From Geobacter sp. (GTDB taxonomy: Bacteria > Desulfobacterota > Desulfuromonadia > Geobacterales > DSM-12255), in contig WKKR01000002.1 of assembly GCA_009684525.1 (NCBI GenBank), positions 372,001-436,000 on the forward strand: 64,000 nt of DNA, given 5' to 3'. Made by a program: the position numbers and the translations under genes. The notes beneath the pieces are model-generated. The model had not been told where the DNA came from. It saw nothing but the letters and a program-made list of their open reading frames with translations, and made no database searches. Positions 33,930 to 43,235 of this stretch are shown here, in pieces. Positions within the stretch are counted from its first letter, which is position 1. Each line of letters begins with the position of its first letter.

Positions 33930-34451
33930 ATGAAAATACAGAAAGTTTCGATTGAAAATCGCCCCAAGGTCTATGCCCTCCTGCAGCGCGCCTTTCCCGG
34001 CAGTGACTACGAAGCCGCGCTGGTTCGCAAACTTCATGAGAATGACCGGCCCCTGCACGAATGGGTCTGCATCCATATCAACAAGGTCATCGCCTATGTT
34101 GCCTTTTCCAATGCCTATCATGGCAGCGACGTCTGCGGCCTGCACCTGGCTCCCATGGCCGTTGCCCCCGATTTCCAGCGGCAGGGCATAGGCTCGGAAC
34201 TGCTCAGATTCGCCCTGCGCCAGGAGGCGATCAAGAACCAGCCCCTGTTTGTCCTGGGTGAGCCGGGCTATTACAAGCGGTTCGGCTTCGAGCCCTGCAG
34301 TCAGCCGGTCTGCCCGTACGATACCGGTAACGCCCACTTCCTCAGCATGCGCAACGACGGCGCCACCAGCTTCATCGTCGGCTACGAGCCGGAGTTCAAA
34401 GCTGCTGCCGCACCGCCTGCCCCAAAGGCAAAGAAGCGCCGGGCAAGGTGA
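33930..34451 (+). CDS. GNAT-family N-acetyltransferase (YhbS-like)
   Basis: 173 residues. The acetyl-CoA loop is DFQRQGIGSELLRFAL, preceded by LHLAPMAVAPDFQ and followed by VLGEPGYYKRFGFEPC, the order seen in YhbS-type N-acetyltransferases. The acceptor is unknown. The C-terminus is an Ala/Pro/Lys tail (AAAPPAPKAKKRRAR) atypical for the family. GGAGAACCGTC ribosome-binding site. Confidence 0.88.
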   Translation: MKIQKVSIENRPKVYALLQRAFPGSDYEAALVRKLHENDRPLHEWVCIHINKVIAYVAFSNAYHGSDVCGLHLAPMAVAPDFQRQGIGSELLRFALRQEAIKNQPLFVLGEPGYYKRFGFEPCSQPVCPYDTGNAHFLSMRNDGATSFIVGYEPEFKAAAAPPAPKAKKRRAR

Positions 34452-34477
34452 GTGGCAGGACGGTGGCAGATGCAAAA

Positions 34478-34511
34478 ACGGGCAAGGCGGCCTAGTGGCC
34501 GCCTTGCCCGT
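34478..34511. terminator. Bidirectional terminator of the GGCGGCC family, 15-bp stem
   Basis: ACGGGCAAGGCGGCC and its exact complement around TAGT, the longest perfect stem of the family in this window, between convergent genes. Confidence 0.75.
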
Positions 34512-34584
34512 TCAAGAGGACTCGATGGGGGACATCCTTATGGATAGCCGGTTTGCGCTCCCTTGAAATAGCCACCCCCGGCCA

Positions 34585-35490
34585 TTAATTGCGCTCCCGC
34601 CCCCGTTCTTCTTTCTTTTGCTCCTGGCCTTGTCCCTGGCCCCGGAACTCCTGTGACCTTCCCCGTTCCTGCTGTTGTTGTTCCCTGATCTGCTGCCGTT
34701 GTGCCGGTACTGCCTCTGGCTGCTGCCTCTGCTCCCGGTATATTTGACGCTGCTGCTGCTGGCGCGGGGCTGCCGGGGGGGCCTGTGGAACCGGTGCCTG
34801 GCGCTGGATTTGCTGCTGGCCCTGGCTTCTCATCCGGGGCTCTTCCCGTCTCTCCTGCCGGACAGGCGCGGGCCCTCTCTGGACTCCCTGCTGCTGGGAG
34901 TGCTGGCGGACCGTTTTGTCGCGCGGCTGGTAACGGTAATACTGATGGCGTAGCGTCTGCTGCCGCTCTACCGGCGGATACCGATCTCCTTTGTACTGGC
35001 GCTGGTAGACGGGGAGCGGTGCCCGTTTCGGGCCGGAGCCGCGTTTCCAGTTGTCCCATCCTCGCCGGTGCTGTTCCCATTCACGGCCCCAGTGCTCGCC
35101 CCAGCGGGGCGGCGCATCTGCTCGCCAACCGCGGAAGTAGGGGGGAGGATGCCGATAGTACCGCACAGGGATTCGCAGCACGTACAGCGGCACGACCGTT
35201 GGCTCCACAAACGACCAGGGGCCGTTGTACCAGTAACTCGCATACCAGTTGTCGTCCTGGTAGACCCAGTACATGCCGTCGTAGAAGAAATAGTTGGTCT
35301 CCACCCGTGGCGCATAGTAGACCGGGTAGCCGGGCACCGGCACGAGTTCAGGGAACAGCGGCAGATTGATGCCGATGCTCACGTTGGGCAGCCCGATGCC
35401 GATACCGATGCTCACCTCGGCCGGGGCAGAGGTCACCGAGCAGCACAAGAGCATCCACAGCACAAAGACTCCGTAGCGTATTTTCCGCAT
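34585..35490 (-). CDS. Exported Q/R-rich low-complexity protein
   Basis: 301 residues. Signal peptide (MRKIRYGVFVLWMLLCCSVT to PAE), then a Tyr/Trp/Pro-rich region (VPGYPVYYAPRVETNYFFYD, WYASYWYNGPWSF) of a type seen in small proteobacterial exported proteins, and from about residue 170 a tail dominated by Gln, Arg, Glu and Pro (QQQQRQIYREQRQQ and similar). The tail is probably disordered and basic; it may bind polyanions. Function unknown. A GGAGGACAAC precedes the ATG. Confidence 0.75.
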   Translation of the reverse strand: MRKIRYGVFVLWMLLCCSVTSAPAEVSIGIGIGLPNVSIGINLPLFPELVPVPGYPVYYAPRVETNYFFYDGMYWVYQDDNWYASYWYNGPWSFVEPTVVPLYVLRIPVRYYRHPPPYFRGWRADAPPRWGEHWGREWEQHRRGWDNWKRGSGPKRAPLPVYQRQYKGDRYPPVERQQTLRHQYYRYQPRDKTVRQHSQQQGVQRGPAPVRQERREEPRMRSQGQQQIQRQAPVPQAPPAAPRQQQQRQIYREQRQQPEAVPAQRQQIREQQQQERGRSQEFRGQGQGQEQKKEERGRERN

Positions 35491-35793
35491 GTTGTCCTCC
35501 GTTTCGATCTGCAGGGTCGTGGACGTTGCCTGGCAACGGAACGTGGCGCAGGTCCCAGTTGTCCGTCCGGCTTTTCAACATATCCTAGTGTATCCCGTGC
35601 TGCCGAACAGTCAATCAAGCGCCGCCAAGCATCAAGCAGCGTAAGAAGCTGCGGTCATTCATGAAAGGGCATCCCTGCTGGAAAATCAGCGAGATAGGGT
35701 GGCTGGAGCGGCCTGCTGTCCAGATAACTGCACCATCATCGGCCGATTTCTGCTATCGTGCACCAGTTCACACTTTCTCCTCTCGAGGCATAT

Positions 35794-36621
35794 GTGAAGG
35801 CACTGAAGTGGCTGGTGGTTATCGTCCTTGGCAGCATCGCCCTCTATGGCAGCTACCTGGGTATTTCCCTTTTTCGCCTTCCTTCCATATCGGCGCTTGC
35901 CGACCGCACGACAAACCTGACCATCCAGGTGGAGGACTGGCAGGGAAAGCTGCACCCGTTTGTCGTGGGTCCGCAGAACCCTTGGTGGACCCCGCTGAAA
36001 AACATCCCCGCGGAGATGAAATGGGCGGTCATCGTGGCGGAAGATACCAATTTCTACCGACACGAGGGGATCGATGTCAAAGCGCTCAAAAATGCCATCA
36101 AATATGACCTGGAACAGAAGCGTTTTGCCCGGGGTGCCTCGACCATTACTCAGCAGACGGCAAAGAATCTCTTCCTCTCCAGGGACAAGACCATCAACCG
36201 CAAGATCAAGGAAATCTATCTCGCCATGCGGATGGAGCAGGAGTTGACAAAGGGGAGGATCATCGAACTCTACCTCAACATCGTCGAGCTTGGGCCGATG
36301 GTCTACGGGGTCGGTCATGGTGCCAGCTACTATTTCGACAAGCCGGCTAAGTCACTCACCCCACGGGAGTGTGCCTTTCTTGCGGCCATGCTCCCCGGCC
36401 CGCAGAAGGTCTATAACCCCTACCGTCATTTGGACCGGGTGTTGAAACGCTCCGACATGATATTGGGGCAGATGCGGCGGAAGGGGGTGCTGACCGAGGC
36501 GGAGTACCGCCAGGCCCTGGCGGAGATGCCCAATATCAGCGGAATGCAGAGGAAGGTTGACCAGGGTTTCTCGGCCAAGGCACGGCGATTCTTCAAGGGC
36601 CTGTTCGATATCTTCCAGTGA
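35794..36621 (+). CDS. mtgA: Monofunctional peptidoglycan glycosyltransferase (GT51)
   Basis: 275 residues. One N-terminal membrane helix (LKWLVVIVLGSIALYGSYLG), then the GT51 domain: catalytic Glu in VAEDTNFYRHEGID, ARGASTITQQTAKNLFLS, KIKEIYLAMRMEQELTKGRI, LYLNIVELG and a second Glu region, ending before any transpeptidase domain. It polymerises lipid II glycan strands at the inner membrane. I prefer GTG 35794 with GAGG 6 nt upstream; an in-frame GTG at 35758 would add 12 residues. Confidence 0.9.
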   Translation: MKALKWLVVIVLGSIALYGSYLGISLFRLPSISALADRTTNLTIQVEDWQGKLHPFVVGPQNPWWTPLKNIPAEMKWAVIVAEDTNFYRHEGIDVKALKNAIKYDLEQKRFARGASTITQQTAKNLFLSRDKTINRKIKEIYLAMRMEQELTKGRIIELYLNIVELGPMVYGVGHGASYYFDKPAKSLTPRECAFLAAMLPGPQKVYNPYRHLDRVLKRSDMILGQMRRKGVLTEAEYRQALAEMPNISGMQRKVDQGFSAKARRFFKGLFDIFQ

Positions 36622-36654
36622 GCCACGGCGGGGGAAATCCGAGGGTGTATTTTC

Positions 36655-36786
36655 TTACATCTCCTTTTTTGTCTCCGCACGTTTCTGCCGGCGACGCCGC
36701 CAGGCGGCACGGCCGCCGAAGAAGGAGCCGGCCAGGGTCAATGCCCAGATGACGATGGTGACAACATGTTGGCTGGTACCGGACAT
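36655..36786 (-). CDS. Small single-helix membrane protein (43 aa)
   Basis: MSGTSQHVVTIVIWALTLAG starts one hydrophobic helix, followed by a strongly basic tail (RAAWRRRRQKRAETKKE). GGAG 7 nt upstream of ATG 36786. It begins 4 nt after the stop of the zinc-ribbon gene, so it is probably translated with it. Confidence 0.6.
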   Translation of the reverse strand: MSGTSQHVVTIVIWALTLAGSFFGGRAAWRRRRQKRAETKKEM

Positions 36787-36790
36787 CGCG

Positions 36791-37072
36791 TTACTCCAGC
36801 CGATAGCCGGCACCGGCGAACTGGATATTGGCCGGATCGGCGCACCGCGGCGGTGAAACGGCATGGATGCCCCCACACGCCGGGCAACTCCCTACAAAGG
36901 TGGTCAGGGTGAAGGGGGTGCCGCACTCCTGGCAGGCCGCCGGCAAGCCGCCGCCGGGTATCGGCTTGTTCCTGAGCGCGCCGCCATGGGCCTGCGCAAC
37001 AAACTCCACCAACTCCCTGCCTTCTGCAAACGGCCCTCGGCCCCCATCGTGGCCGCATCCGCAATTGCCCAT
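36791..37072 (-). CDS. Small zinc-ribbon-like protein
   Basis: 93 residues. Starts MGNCGCGHDGG, and later has CQECGTPF and CPACGGIHAV, a CX2C...CX2C pair about 16 residues apart as in zinc ribbons. A further single Cys follows. Such small proteins accompany redox or RNA functions, but no function is assigned. AGGAGCGAGGATC ribosome-binding site. Confidence 0.7.
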   Translation of the reverse strand: MGNCGCGHDGGRGPFAEGRELVEFVAQAHGGALRNKPIPGGGLPAACQECGTPFTLTTFVGSCPACGGIHAVSPPRCADPANIQFAGAGYRLE

Positions 37073-37226
37073 GATCCTCGCTCCTTTTCCCTGGCGCCTG
37101 TGTGGCACCCAAATGATATGCTGGAGCAGAGTATAACCCGGACCGGGCAGCGGCCTTATGACGCAGGTCAAATTCCGGCGATTGGCAGGACGTCGGGGAG
37201 GGGGCATTTTCGGGATTTTGCGGCCA

Positions 37227-37853
37227 TTACTCGTGCGGCTCTGCACAGGAATACAGATGTTCCCGCAACGAGTCGTACAGGGAATCGAACAGCTTCCGGT
37301 CTGCCATGCTCTTGACCAGGCCGAACGCACCCTCTTCCAGCGTCACGACGAAAACGGCCAGTTGGCGCGTGTCGGTATCCTTTTTCAGGTAGCCGGCATC
37401 CCGGGCCTTTTTCAGGAAGCGCTCGGTCTCGTCGATCCAGATGGTCAGCACTCCCTTGATCTTTTCCCTGAAGACCGGGTCCACCGCGGACATCTCCTGG
37501 GCGAGATTGTTGAGCGGGCAGCCCCGGGTGAGGTCCTCGTCTGCCATGGCCTCGGTCAGCAGCCTGAACCGCTTGACGATCCCCTGGAGCGGGTTCCGGT
37601 AGGCCGCCAGCGGACGGATCCACCGGTCCAGGATCATCTCCCGCAGGATCTCATCCACAATGGCATACCCCAGGTCGCTCTTGGTGGGAAAGTAGTGGAA
37701 AAAAGCCCCCTTGGTCACCTCTGTCTTCCTGATGATCTGATCGATGCTGATACCCTGGAAGCCGTGGTGATAAATCTCGCGGAAGGCCACTTCCAGGATA
37801 TGGGCGCGCGTCTTTTCCGGGTCTCTCGACCGCTTCTTCGGTTCCATTCTCAT
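37227..37853 (-). CDS. TetR/AcrR-family transcriptional regulator
   Basis: 208 residues. Helix-turn-helix of TetR type at 14-60 (RAHILEVAFREIYHHGFQGI, IIRKTEVTKGAFFHYFPTKS), with an all-helical ligand-binding C-terminus containing GCPLNNLAQEMS, a feature of the TetR_C_16/YxaF-like branch. Divergent from the SRPBCC-VOC gene; a palindrome between the promoter boxes of that gene is the probable operator. Confidence 0.92.
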   Translation of the reverse strand: MRMEPKKRSRDPEKTRAHILEVAFREIYHHGFQGISIDQIIRKTEVTKGAFFHYFPTKSDLGYAIVDEILREMILDRWIRPLAAYRNPLQGIVKRFRLLTEAMADEDLTRGCPLNNLAQEMSAVDPVFREKIKGVLTIWIDETERFLKKARDAGYLKKDTDTRQLAVFVVTLEEGAFGLVKSMADRKLFDSLYDSLREHLYSCAEPHE

Positions 37854-37931
37854 GATTCAATAATATATCAACCGGTATGTTAAGCCAATATAAAATATTA
37901 AAATGAGTTATAAATAACCGGATTTATTGCT

Positions 37932-37960
37932 TTGACACCATACTGAATGGTATGTAAAAT
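37932..37960 (+). promoter_or_regulatory. Sigma-70 promoter with operator in its spacer
   Basis: TTGACA (37932-37937), 17-bp spacer, TAAAAT (37955-37960). The spacer is filled by the palindrome CATAC-TGAATG-GTATG (37939-37954). A TetR dimer bound there would block RNA polymerase. A related half site GGTATG lies at 37873, nearer the regulator gene. Confidence 0.75.
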
Positions 37961-38051
37961 GAAATCAGGAAAACAGGATTACACGCAATCCGGGTGGTTG
38001 TCGGGGAGAGTCGCATCTGCCTCTGGAACGGCCCGGGAAAGGAGCAGCGAG

Positions 38052-39038
38052 ATGAATACCGAGCCACTGGTCATAATTCGCGTATTCGATGCTCCGCGCG
38101 AACAGGTCTGGCAGGCATGGACCGAGCCTGAACGCATGACGCGCTGGTGGGGGCCAAAGGACTTCACGGCGCCGTTTTGTACCAACGACCTCCGCGTGGG
38201 GGGAATATATCTTTACTGTATGCGGTCACCGGAAGGGCAGGACTACTGGAGCACCGGCACCTACCGCGAAATCGTCGCGCCCGAGCGTCTGGTCTGCACC
38301 GACAGCTTTGCCGATGAGCAGGGCAACGTGGTCCCGGCCAGCCACTACGGCATGACCGGGGATTTCCCGTTGGAGCTGCTGGTGACGATGACGCTGGAAG
38401 ACGTCGACGGGAAAACCAGGATGACCCTGCGCCACGAAGGGCTGCCGGCGAGCGAGCGGGAACCCTGCTCGGAAGGCTGGCACCAGTCCTTCGACAAGCT
38501 GGCGGAAAGCCTGGCCAGCAAAGAAACGAAGCGTAGTTCATCACCAGGGAAGGAGGAACCTATCATGGCAACCACAATAAAAAAGACCCCGGAAGGCTAT
38601 CACACGGCAACCCCGTATCTGATCGTCACCAATGCCGGCAAGGCAATCGATTACTATAAAGAGGCATTCGGCGCGCAGGAACTGACACGCCTGGCAACCC
38701 CGGAAGGAAGGGTGATGCATGCCGAGATCAAGATTGGCGATTCGCCGATCATGCTGTGCGACGAAGCCCCTGACTGGAATGCGCTCAGCCCGCAGACGAT
38801 CGGCGGCACGTCCGTATCGATCGTGCTCTACGTCGACGATGTGGATGCCGTCGTGAACCGGGCGGTTGCGACCGGTGCCAAGCTGCTGATGCCGGTTGAC
38901 GACCAGTTCTGGGGCGACAGGATGGGGACCGTTGTCGACCCGTTCGGCCATAAATGGTCCATTGCCACCCATGTCGAGGACGTGACAGCGGAAGAGATAC
39001 AGACACGGGCGAAGGCGCTTTTTAATAAAAAATGCTAG
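38052..39038 (+). CDS. SRPBCC (AHSA1-like) domain fused to VOC (PhnB-like) domain
   Basis: 328 residues. Residues 1-155 are an AHSA1-like START fold (VIIRVFDAPREQVWQAWTEP, MTRWWGPKDFTAPF, GWHQSFDKLAESL). Residues 172-328 are a PhnB-like VOC domain (GYHTATPYLIVTNAGKAIDY, YKEAFGAQELTRL, DRMGTVVDPFGHKWSIATH). The linker encodes a consensus ribosome-binding site, GGGAAGGAGG, 8 nt before an in-frame ATG at 38565, so the two halves look like formerly separate adjacent genes, and a free VOC protein may still be made. AGGAG precedes ATG 38052. Probably controlled by the divergent TetR. Confidence 0.85.
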   Translation: MNTEPLVIIRVFDAPREQVWQAWTEPERMTRWWGPKDFTAPFCTNDLRVGGIYLYCMRSPEGQDYWSTGTYREIVAPERLVCTDSFADEQGNVVPASHYGMTGDFPLELLVTMTLEDVDGKTRMTLRHEGLPASEREPCSEGWHQSFDKLAESLASKETKRSSSPGKEEPIMATTIKKTPEGYHTATPYLIVTNAGKAIDYYKEAFGAQELTRLATPEGRVMHAEIKIGDSPIMLCDEAPDWNALSPQTIGGTSVSIVLYVDDVDAVVNRAVATGAKLLMPVDDQFWGDRMGTVVDPFGHKWSIATHVEDVTAEEIQTRAKALFNKKC

Positions 39039-39082
39039 GCGGAAAGCTGGTCCGCCTCCCATCTGCCTCGACGGCTAATAGT

Positions 39083-39154
39083 TTGCCGAGGAAGAGATAA
39101 CGTGCTATATTTCAATGCGTCTGGACCACAGGGACATATTCCTGTGGTTTTTTT
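39083..39154 (+). promoter_or_regulatory. Promoter plus promoter-proximal attenuator of the RhlE-type helicase gene
   Basis: TTGCCG (39083-39088), 17-bp spacer, TATATT (39106-39111). The hairpin ACCACAGG-GACATATT-CCTGTGGT (39125-39148) followed by T7 starts 13 nt after the -10 box, that is at about +8 of the RNA. The same arrangement precedes both ABC-F genes. Confidence 0.75.
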
Positions 39155-39232
39155 GTCAGCGCAGTTGCCACCCGAGCGGCAGCTTCAACCTGCCGACAGG
39201 GCACCAGAAGGCTTATAGAAGGAGTCTCAACC

Positions 39233-40543
39233 ATGTCATTTGCATCTCTCGGCCTGCGCGACGAACTGCTGAGCGCGATTGCCACCCAGGGTTATACCAC
39301 GCCGACCCCGATCCAGGCCGGGGCGATCCCGTTGATCTTCGAGGGGTGCGACCTGCTGGCCGGCGCCCAGACCGGCACCGGCAAGACCGCCGCTTTTGCC
39401 CTGCCGATCGTGCAGCGACTGGGCGAGAATATCCCCCGTCAGAAACGGCGGATACCCCGGGCGTTGGTCCTGGTGCCGACCCGCGAGCTGGCTGCCCAGG
39501 TCAGCGAGCAGATGAATCATTATGCCCGGCGCCTGTCGCTCCGCTCCACCATGATCTACGGCGGGGTGACCATCCAGGCGCAGATCGAGCGGCTGCACCG
39601 CGGCGTCGATATCGTGGTCGCCACGCCGGGGCGGCTTTTGGACCACGCGGAACGGGGCACCGTCAACCTCTCGCAGATCGAGGTCCTGGTGCTGGACGAG
39701 GCCGACCGCATGCTCGATCTGGGGTTTATCGACGAGATCAAGAAGGTGGCGGAATATCTACCGGCCAAGCGCCAGACCCTGCTCTTTTCCGCCACCTATT
39801 CCCGGAGCATCAAGCAGCTGGCCGACGAACTGCTCGACCACCCGCGGCGGATCGAGGTGGCGCGCCGCAATATCGCGGCCGACGCCGTGACCCAGGCGGT
39901 CTACCAGGTGGAACGGAGCCGCAAGCGGGAGATGATCTCGTTCCTGATCCGCCAGGGGGGCTGGAACCAGGTGCTGGTCTTTGCCCGCACCCGCTACGGC
40001 GCGGACAAGCTGACAGAAGAGCTGAACTTCGACGGAATCAGGGCCGCTGCCATTCACAGCAACAAGAGCCAGTCGATCCGGACCCGGACCCTGGCGGAGT
40101 TCAAGCGGGGTGAATTGCGCGTTCTGGTGGCGACCGATGTGGCGGCGCGCGGGCTGGACATCGAGCGGCTGCCCCATGTGGTGAATTATGATCTGCCGCA
40201 GGTTCCGGAAGACTATGTGCACCGGATCGGCCGCACCGGCCGGGCCGGGGAGGAGGGGATTGCCCTCTCGCTGGTCAGCCCGGAAGAAAAGCCGTTATTG
40301 GCAGCGATCGAGAAGCTGCTCACCTATGCCATCCCGCGCCGCACGCTTGCCGAATTCCCGCAGGTCGCGGCCCGGCGGAGCGTGCGGGTAAAGGAGCTCA
40401 AGCAGGCCGCCCAAGCGCCCAAGAGCCGCACTCCGGCGGTGAAGAAGGCACAGCCTCCGGCAAAGGGCACCCCTTCCCGGCGGGGAAAAGCCGTGGCCGA
40501 ACGGCCCGCCCCCAAAACCGGGCGCCGGGGGAGCAGATCCTGA
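39233..40543 (+). CDS. rhlE: DEAD-box ATP-dependent RNA helicase, RhlE type
   Basis: 436 residues. All helicase motifs are visible: Q motif ([10 protein letters not shown]), [53 protein letters not shown] and [10 protein letters not shown]. The C-terminal 70 residues are basic and Lys/Arg/Pro-rich ([18 protein letters not shown]), a typical RNA-binding tail of RhlE proteins. Role in RNA decay, ribosome assembly and cold adaptation is general for the family. AAGGAGTCTCAACC ribosome-binding site, leader with attenuator upstream. Confidence 0.93.
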   Translation: MSFASLGLRDELLSAIATQGYTTPTPIQAGAIPLIFEGCDLLAGAQTGTGKTAAFALPIVQRLGENIPRQKRRIPRALVLVPTRELAAQVSEQMNHYARRLSLRSTMIYGGVTIQAQIERLHRGVDIVVATPGRLLDHAERGTVNLSQIEVLVLDEADRMLDLGFIDEIKKVAEYLPAKRQTLLFSATYSRSIKQLADELLDHPRRIEVARRNIAADAVTQAVYQVERSRKREMISFLIRQGGWNQVLVFARTRYGADKLTEELNFDGIRAAAIHSNKSQSIRTRTLAEFKRGELRVLVATDVAARGLDIERLPHVVNYDLPQVPEDYVHRIGRTGRAGEEGIALSLVSPEEKPLLAAIEKLLTYAIPRRTLAEFPQVAARRSVRVKELKQAAQAPKSRTPAVKKAQPPAKGTPSRRGKAVAERPAPKTGRRGSRS

Positions 40544-40600
40544 CGCTTGGCGGGAATCTGCAGGAGTGGGGCCGTTTCACAAACAACAGGAGGATGGACT

Positions 40601-40819
40601 ATGGAAGTTGATCTGCGCCAGCTGCGCAACCTGCTGAGCAAGCGAAGAGACGAGATCGATAAGATTGTGGAAGGGACCGGGTATCTGACTCGGACCGTTG
40701 TCGGCGTCGGCACCTTTTTGCTGGACAATGAGGGAAACGTCGATCTTTTGTCCGCAAAACAGCAGGCCACCTTTGACAAGTTTCTGAAGCCGCTCCTGAC
40801 TAAGAATATCGGCGATTGA
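40601..40819 (+). CDS. Small hypothetical protein downstream of the helicase
   Basis: 72 residues: MEVDLRQLRNLLSKRRDEID, then TGYLTRTVVGVGTFLLDNEG and LLSAKQQATFDKFLKPLL. Soluble, helical, unassigned. ACAGGAGGATGGACT ribosome-binding site; 57 nt after the helicase stop, so probably the second gene of that transcript. Confidence 0.7.
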   Translation: MEVDLRQLRNLLSKRRDEIDKIVEGTGYLTRTVVGVGTFLLDNEGNVDLLSAKQQATFDKFLKPLLTKNIGD

Positions 40820-40886
40820 ACCGACATCTGCCGGGCAGAGGACGATCGGCAAACGGGTCAGAGTGTCCGCACCCTGATGCCCGCCC

Positions 40887-41351
40887 CTATTCCTCTCCGG
40901 TTTTCTGGGTATAGACGGCTGCCAACATCTTGTGGATCTCGGCAATGGCGATATTCTGTGCTTCAAGGTTCTCCAGGATGACCCGGATTTCGGTTTCCGC
41001 TTTCAGATTGACCTCATAATCGATGTGCGCCTCGATCCGGTCGTGATCGGCCTTCCGGTTTTGGCTCATCATGATCATGGGGGCGGTATAGGCAGCCTGC
41101 AGCGACAGGACCAGATTCATCAGGATGAAGGGGTAGGGGTCCCAATGCCGTACCCAGGCAGTGACATTGAGGATCGCCCAGACAGTGAGGATCAGGGACT
41201 GACAGATGATGAATTCCCAGGAACCTACCTTGGTGGCAATCCAGTCTGCTGCTTGCTGTCCTACGGTCCGCTGTTCCTTGATGACCTCGTTGACGTTCTT
41301 GATGGGACCATGTTCGTGATGATAGTGGGGTGGGAAGACGGTTGGTTTCAC
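40887..41351 (-). CDS. DUF1003 membrane protein
   Basis: 154 residues with two close membrane helices (WEFIICQSLILTVWAILNV and DPYPFILMNLVLSLQAAYTA), followed by IMMSQNRKADHDRIEAHIDY, the DUF1003 signature, and a charged C-terminal helix. Function unknown. GTG 41351 with AAGGAGCCAAC upstream is preferred over the longer ATG. Confidence 0.85.
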   Translation of the reverse strand: MKPTVFPPHYHHEHGPIKNVNEVIKEQRTVGQQAADWIATKVGSWEFIICQSLILTVWAILNVTAWVRHWDPYPFILMNLVLSLQAAYTAPMIMMSQNRKADHDRIEAHIDYEVNLKAETEIRVILENLEAQNIAIAEIHKMLAAVYTQKTGEE

Positions 41352-41720
41352 GTTGGCTCCTTGTCGGCATGGGCGGCTCACATGGAAGCCGCGTAGCGTG
41401 TGTTTGTTTTGCCGGGTCGATTCTGCCCGGCGGCAAAGCGATGCACCCGGTCAGGCGTCCCGTTTTCGGGGTACGAATGACTTCAGCGTTAATCATAACG
41501 CCATAGTGGGAAAGTGAAAGGGGGGAGCGATGATCGAAAAGGTCGGCCCCCCAGCTGCTGTTTTGGCGCTGTCCCGGCGGAGAGGGCTTTCCCTGTCCTC
41601 TGATGAGTATTGACCCATGGCCCGGCCGGAATGTGACGATTGCGCCGGGAGTTGCGATCAGGCATGTGTCTGACCGCAATCGGTGCTGTCCGGACATTTT
41701 TTTGAAGATCTGAGAACGGT
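41352..41720. other. Intergenic region between DUF1003 and MFS genes
   Basis: About 370 bp. One possible 27-codon ORF at 41530-41613 (MIEKVGPPAAVLALSRRRG...) has a very strong GGGGGGAG ribosome-binding site but no other support. A hairpin TTGCG-TCAG...CTGA-CGCAA (about 41655-41680) followed by TGTCCGGACATTTTTTT sits 20-60 nt before the MFS start and could act as an attenuator. Confidence 0.4.
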
Positions 41721-43055
41721 ATGGCTGCTTCTGTCCATCACGGTGGGACATGGGACCGCGCCCGGCTTCTGCTGCGTGCACTCCGTTCCAGGAATTATCG
41801 GCTCTTCGTTGCCGGACAGAGCGTGTCGCTGGTCGGCACCTGGATGCAGCAGGTAGCCATGAGCTGGCTCGTATACCGCCTGACCGGCTCCTCCCTGCTC
41901 CTCGGGGTCGTCGGTTTCACCAGCCAGATTCCCACCTTGCTGCTCTCCCCGGTCGCCGGCGTACTTGCCGACCGCTGGGATCGGCGCCGCCTGTTGCTCG
42001 CCACCCAGTCCCTTGCCATGGTGCAGGCGGCCCTGCTGGCCGTTGCCGTTCTGACGGGATACGTGCAGGTCTGGCAGATCGTCCTTCTGAGCCTGCTGCT
42101 GGGGATCGTCAATGCATTCGATATCCCGATCCGCCAGTCCTTTGTCGTGGAGATGGTGGAGCACCGGGAGGATCTGGGCAACGCCATTGCACTCAACTCT
42201 TCCATGGTGAATGGCGCCCGCCTGGTCGGTCCTGCCATAGCGGGGCTTTTAGTGGCCTCGGTGGGAGAGGGGATCTGTTTCATCCTGAATGCGTTCAGCT
42301 ACCTGGCGGTCATCCTGGCGCTGACCGCCATGCGCGTCACGCCCGGTTCCCACCAGCAGCGCGAGAGGCGGCACATCTTGCATGAGCTCCGCGAAGGGTT
42401 CGTGTACGCCTTCGGTTTCGGGCCGATCAGAAGCATCCTGCTCCTCGTCGCCCTGGTAAGCCTCATGGGCATGCCCTATGCCGTGCTGGTACCCGTTTTC
42501 GCCAAGGAGGTCCTGCATGGCGGCGCACACACCTTCGGGTTCCTCATGACCGCTGCCGGCTGCGGTGCCCTGGCAGGCACTCTCTATCTCGCCTCCCGCA
42601 GCAGCGTACTCGGCCTGGGACGGGTGATCGCACGGGCGACCATGGTTTTCGCAGTCGGGATCGCCGCCTTCTCCCTTTCGCGCAACTTCCCGTTCTCGCT
42701 GGTGGCGCTGGCAGCCGCCGGTTTCGGGGCCATGACGCTCGTCGCCTCCTGCAATACGGTGCTGCAGACCATCCTGGAGGAGGACAAGCGCGGCCGGGTC
42801 ATGAGTTTCTTTACCGTTTCGTTCATGGGGATGGTCCCGTTCGGGAGCCTGGCGGCAGGGGCGTTGGCCGAAGTGATCGGACCGCGCGAAACGCTCCTGA
42901 TCGGCGCGGCCTTCTGTCTTGCCGGCGGCGTGTTGTTCGCCCGGCATCTCCCCAGGATCAGGGAAAAGGTTCGCCCGATCTATGTCAGCATGGGGATCAT
43001 CCGCGAGGTTGCCGACGGCATGGAGACCGGTGCCGAAGCTCCCCGCATCGAATGA
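41721..43055 (+). CDS. MFS transporter, EntS/DUF894-like
   Basis: 444 residues, 12 predicted helices. The start RNYRLFVAGQSVSLVGTWMQ QVAMSWLVYRLT and the loop LADRWDRRRLLLATQ are those of the enterobactin-exporter-like MFS branch, as is SFVVEMVEHREDLGNAIALN. Substrate unknown; no siderophore genes nearby. Start has no strong ribosome-binding site. Confidence 0.9.
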   Translation: MAASVHHGGTWDRARLLLRALRSRNYRLFVAGQSVSLVGTWMQQVAMSWLVYRLTGSSLLLGVVGFTSQIPTLLLSPVAGVLADRWDRRRLLLATQSLAMVQAALLAVAVLTGYVQVWQIVLLSLLLGIVNAFDIPIRQSFVVEMVEHREDLGNAIALNSSMVNGARLVGPAIAGLLVASVGEGICFILNAFSYLAVILALTAMRVTPGSHQQRERRHILHELREGFVYAFGFGPIRSILLLVALVSLMGMPYAVLVPVFAKEVLHGGAHTFGFLMTAAGCGALAGTLYLASRSSVLGLGRVIARATMVFAVGIAAFSLSRNFPFSLVALAAAGFGAMTLVASCNTVLQTILEEDKRGRVMSFFTVSFMGMVPFGSLAAGALAEVIGPRETLLIGAAFCLAGGVLFARHLPRIREKVRPIYVSMGIIREVADGMETGAEAPRIE

Positions 43056-43235
43056 ACCGGGGTTGCCGGCTGACTGGCAGGGGGTGTGGGCAGAGTGGAG
43101 ATGCCACCCCGGCTATCCTGGGCATTCAGGCGAACCATGGCCGTGGATAACGGTAGTGGGCGCAACCGGGTCGATCCGGAACCGGTTGTCACGTTGTATC
43201 CGAAATGGCGAAAACGGTTCCTGAAGGAGGGACAT

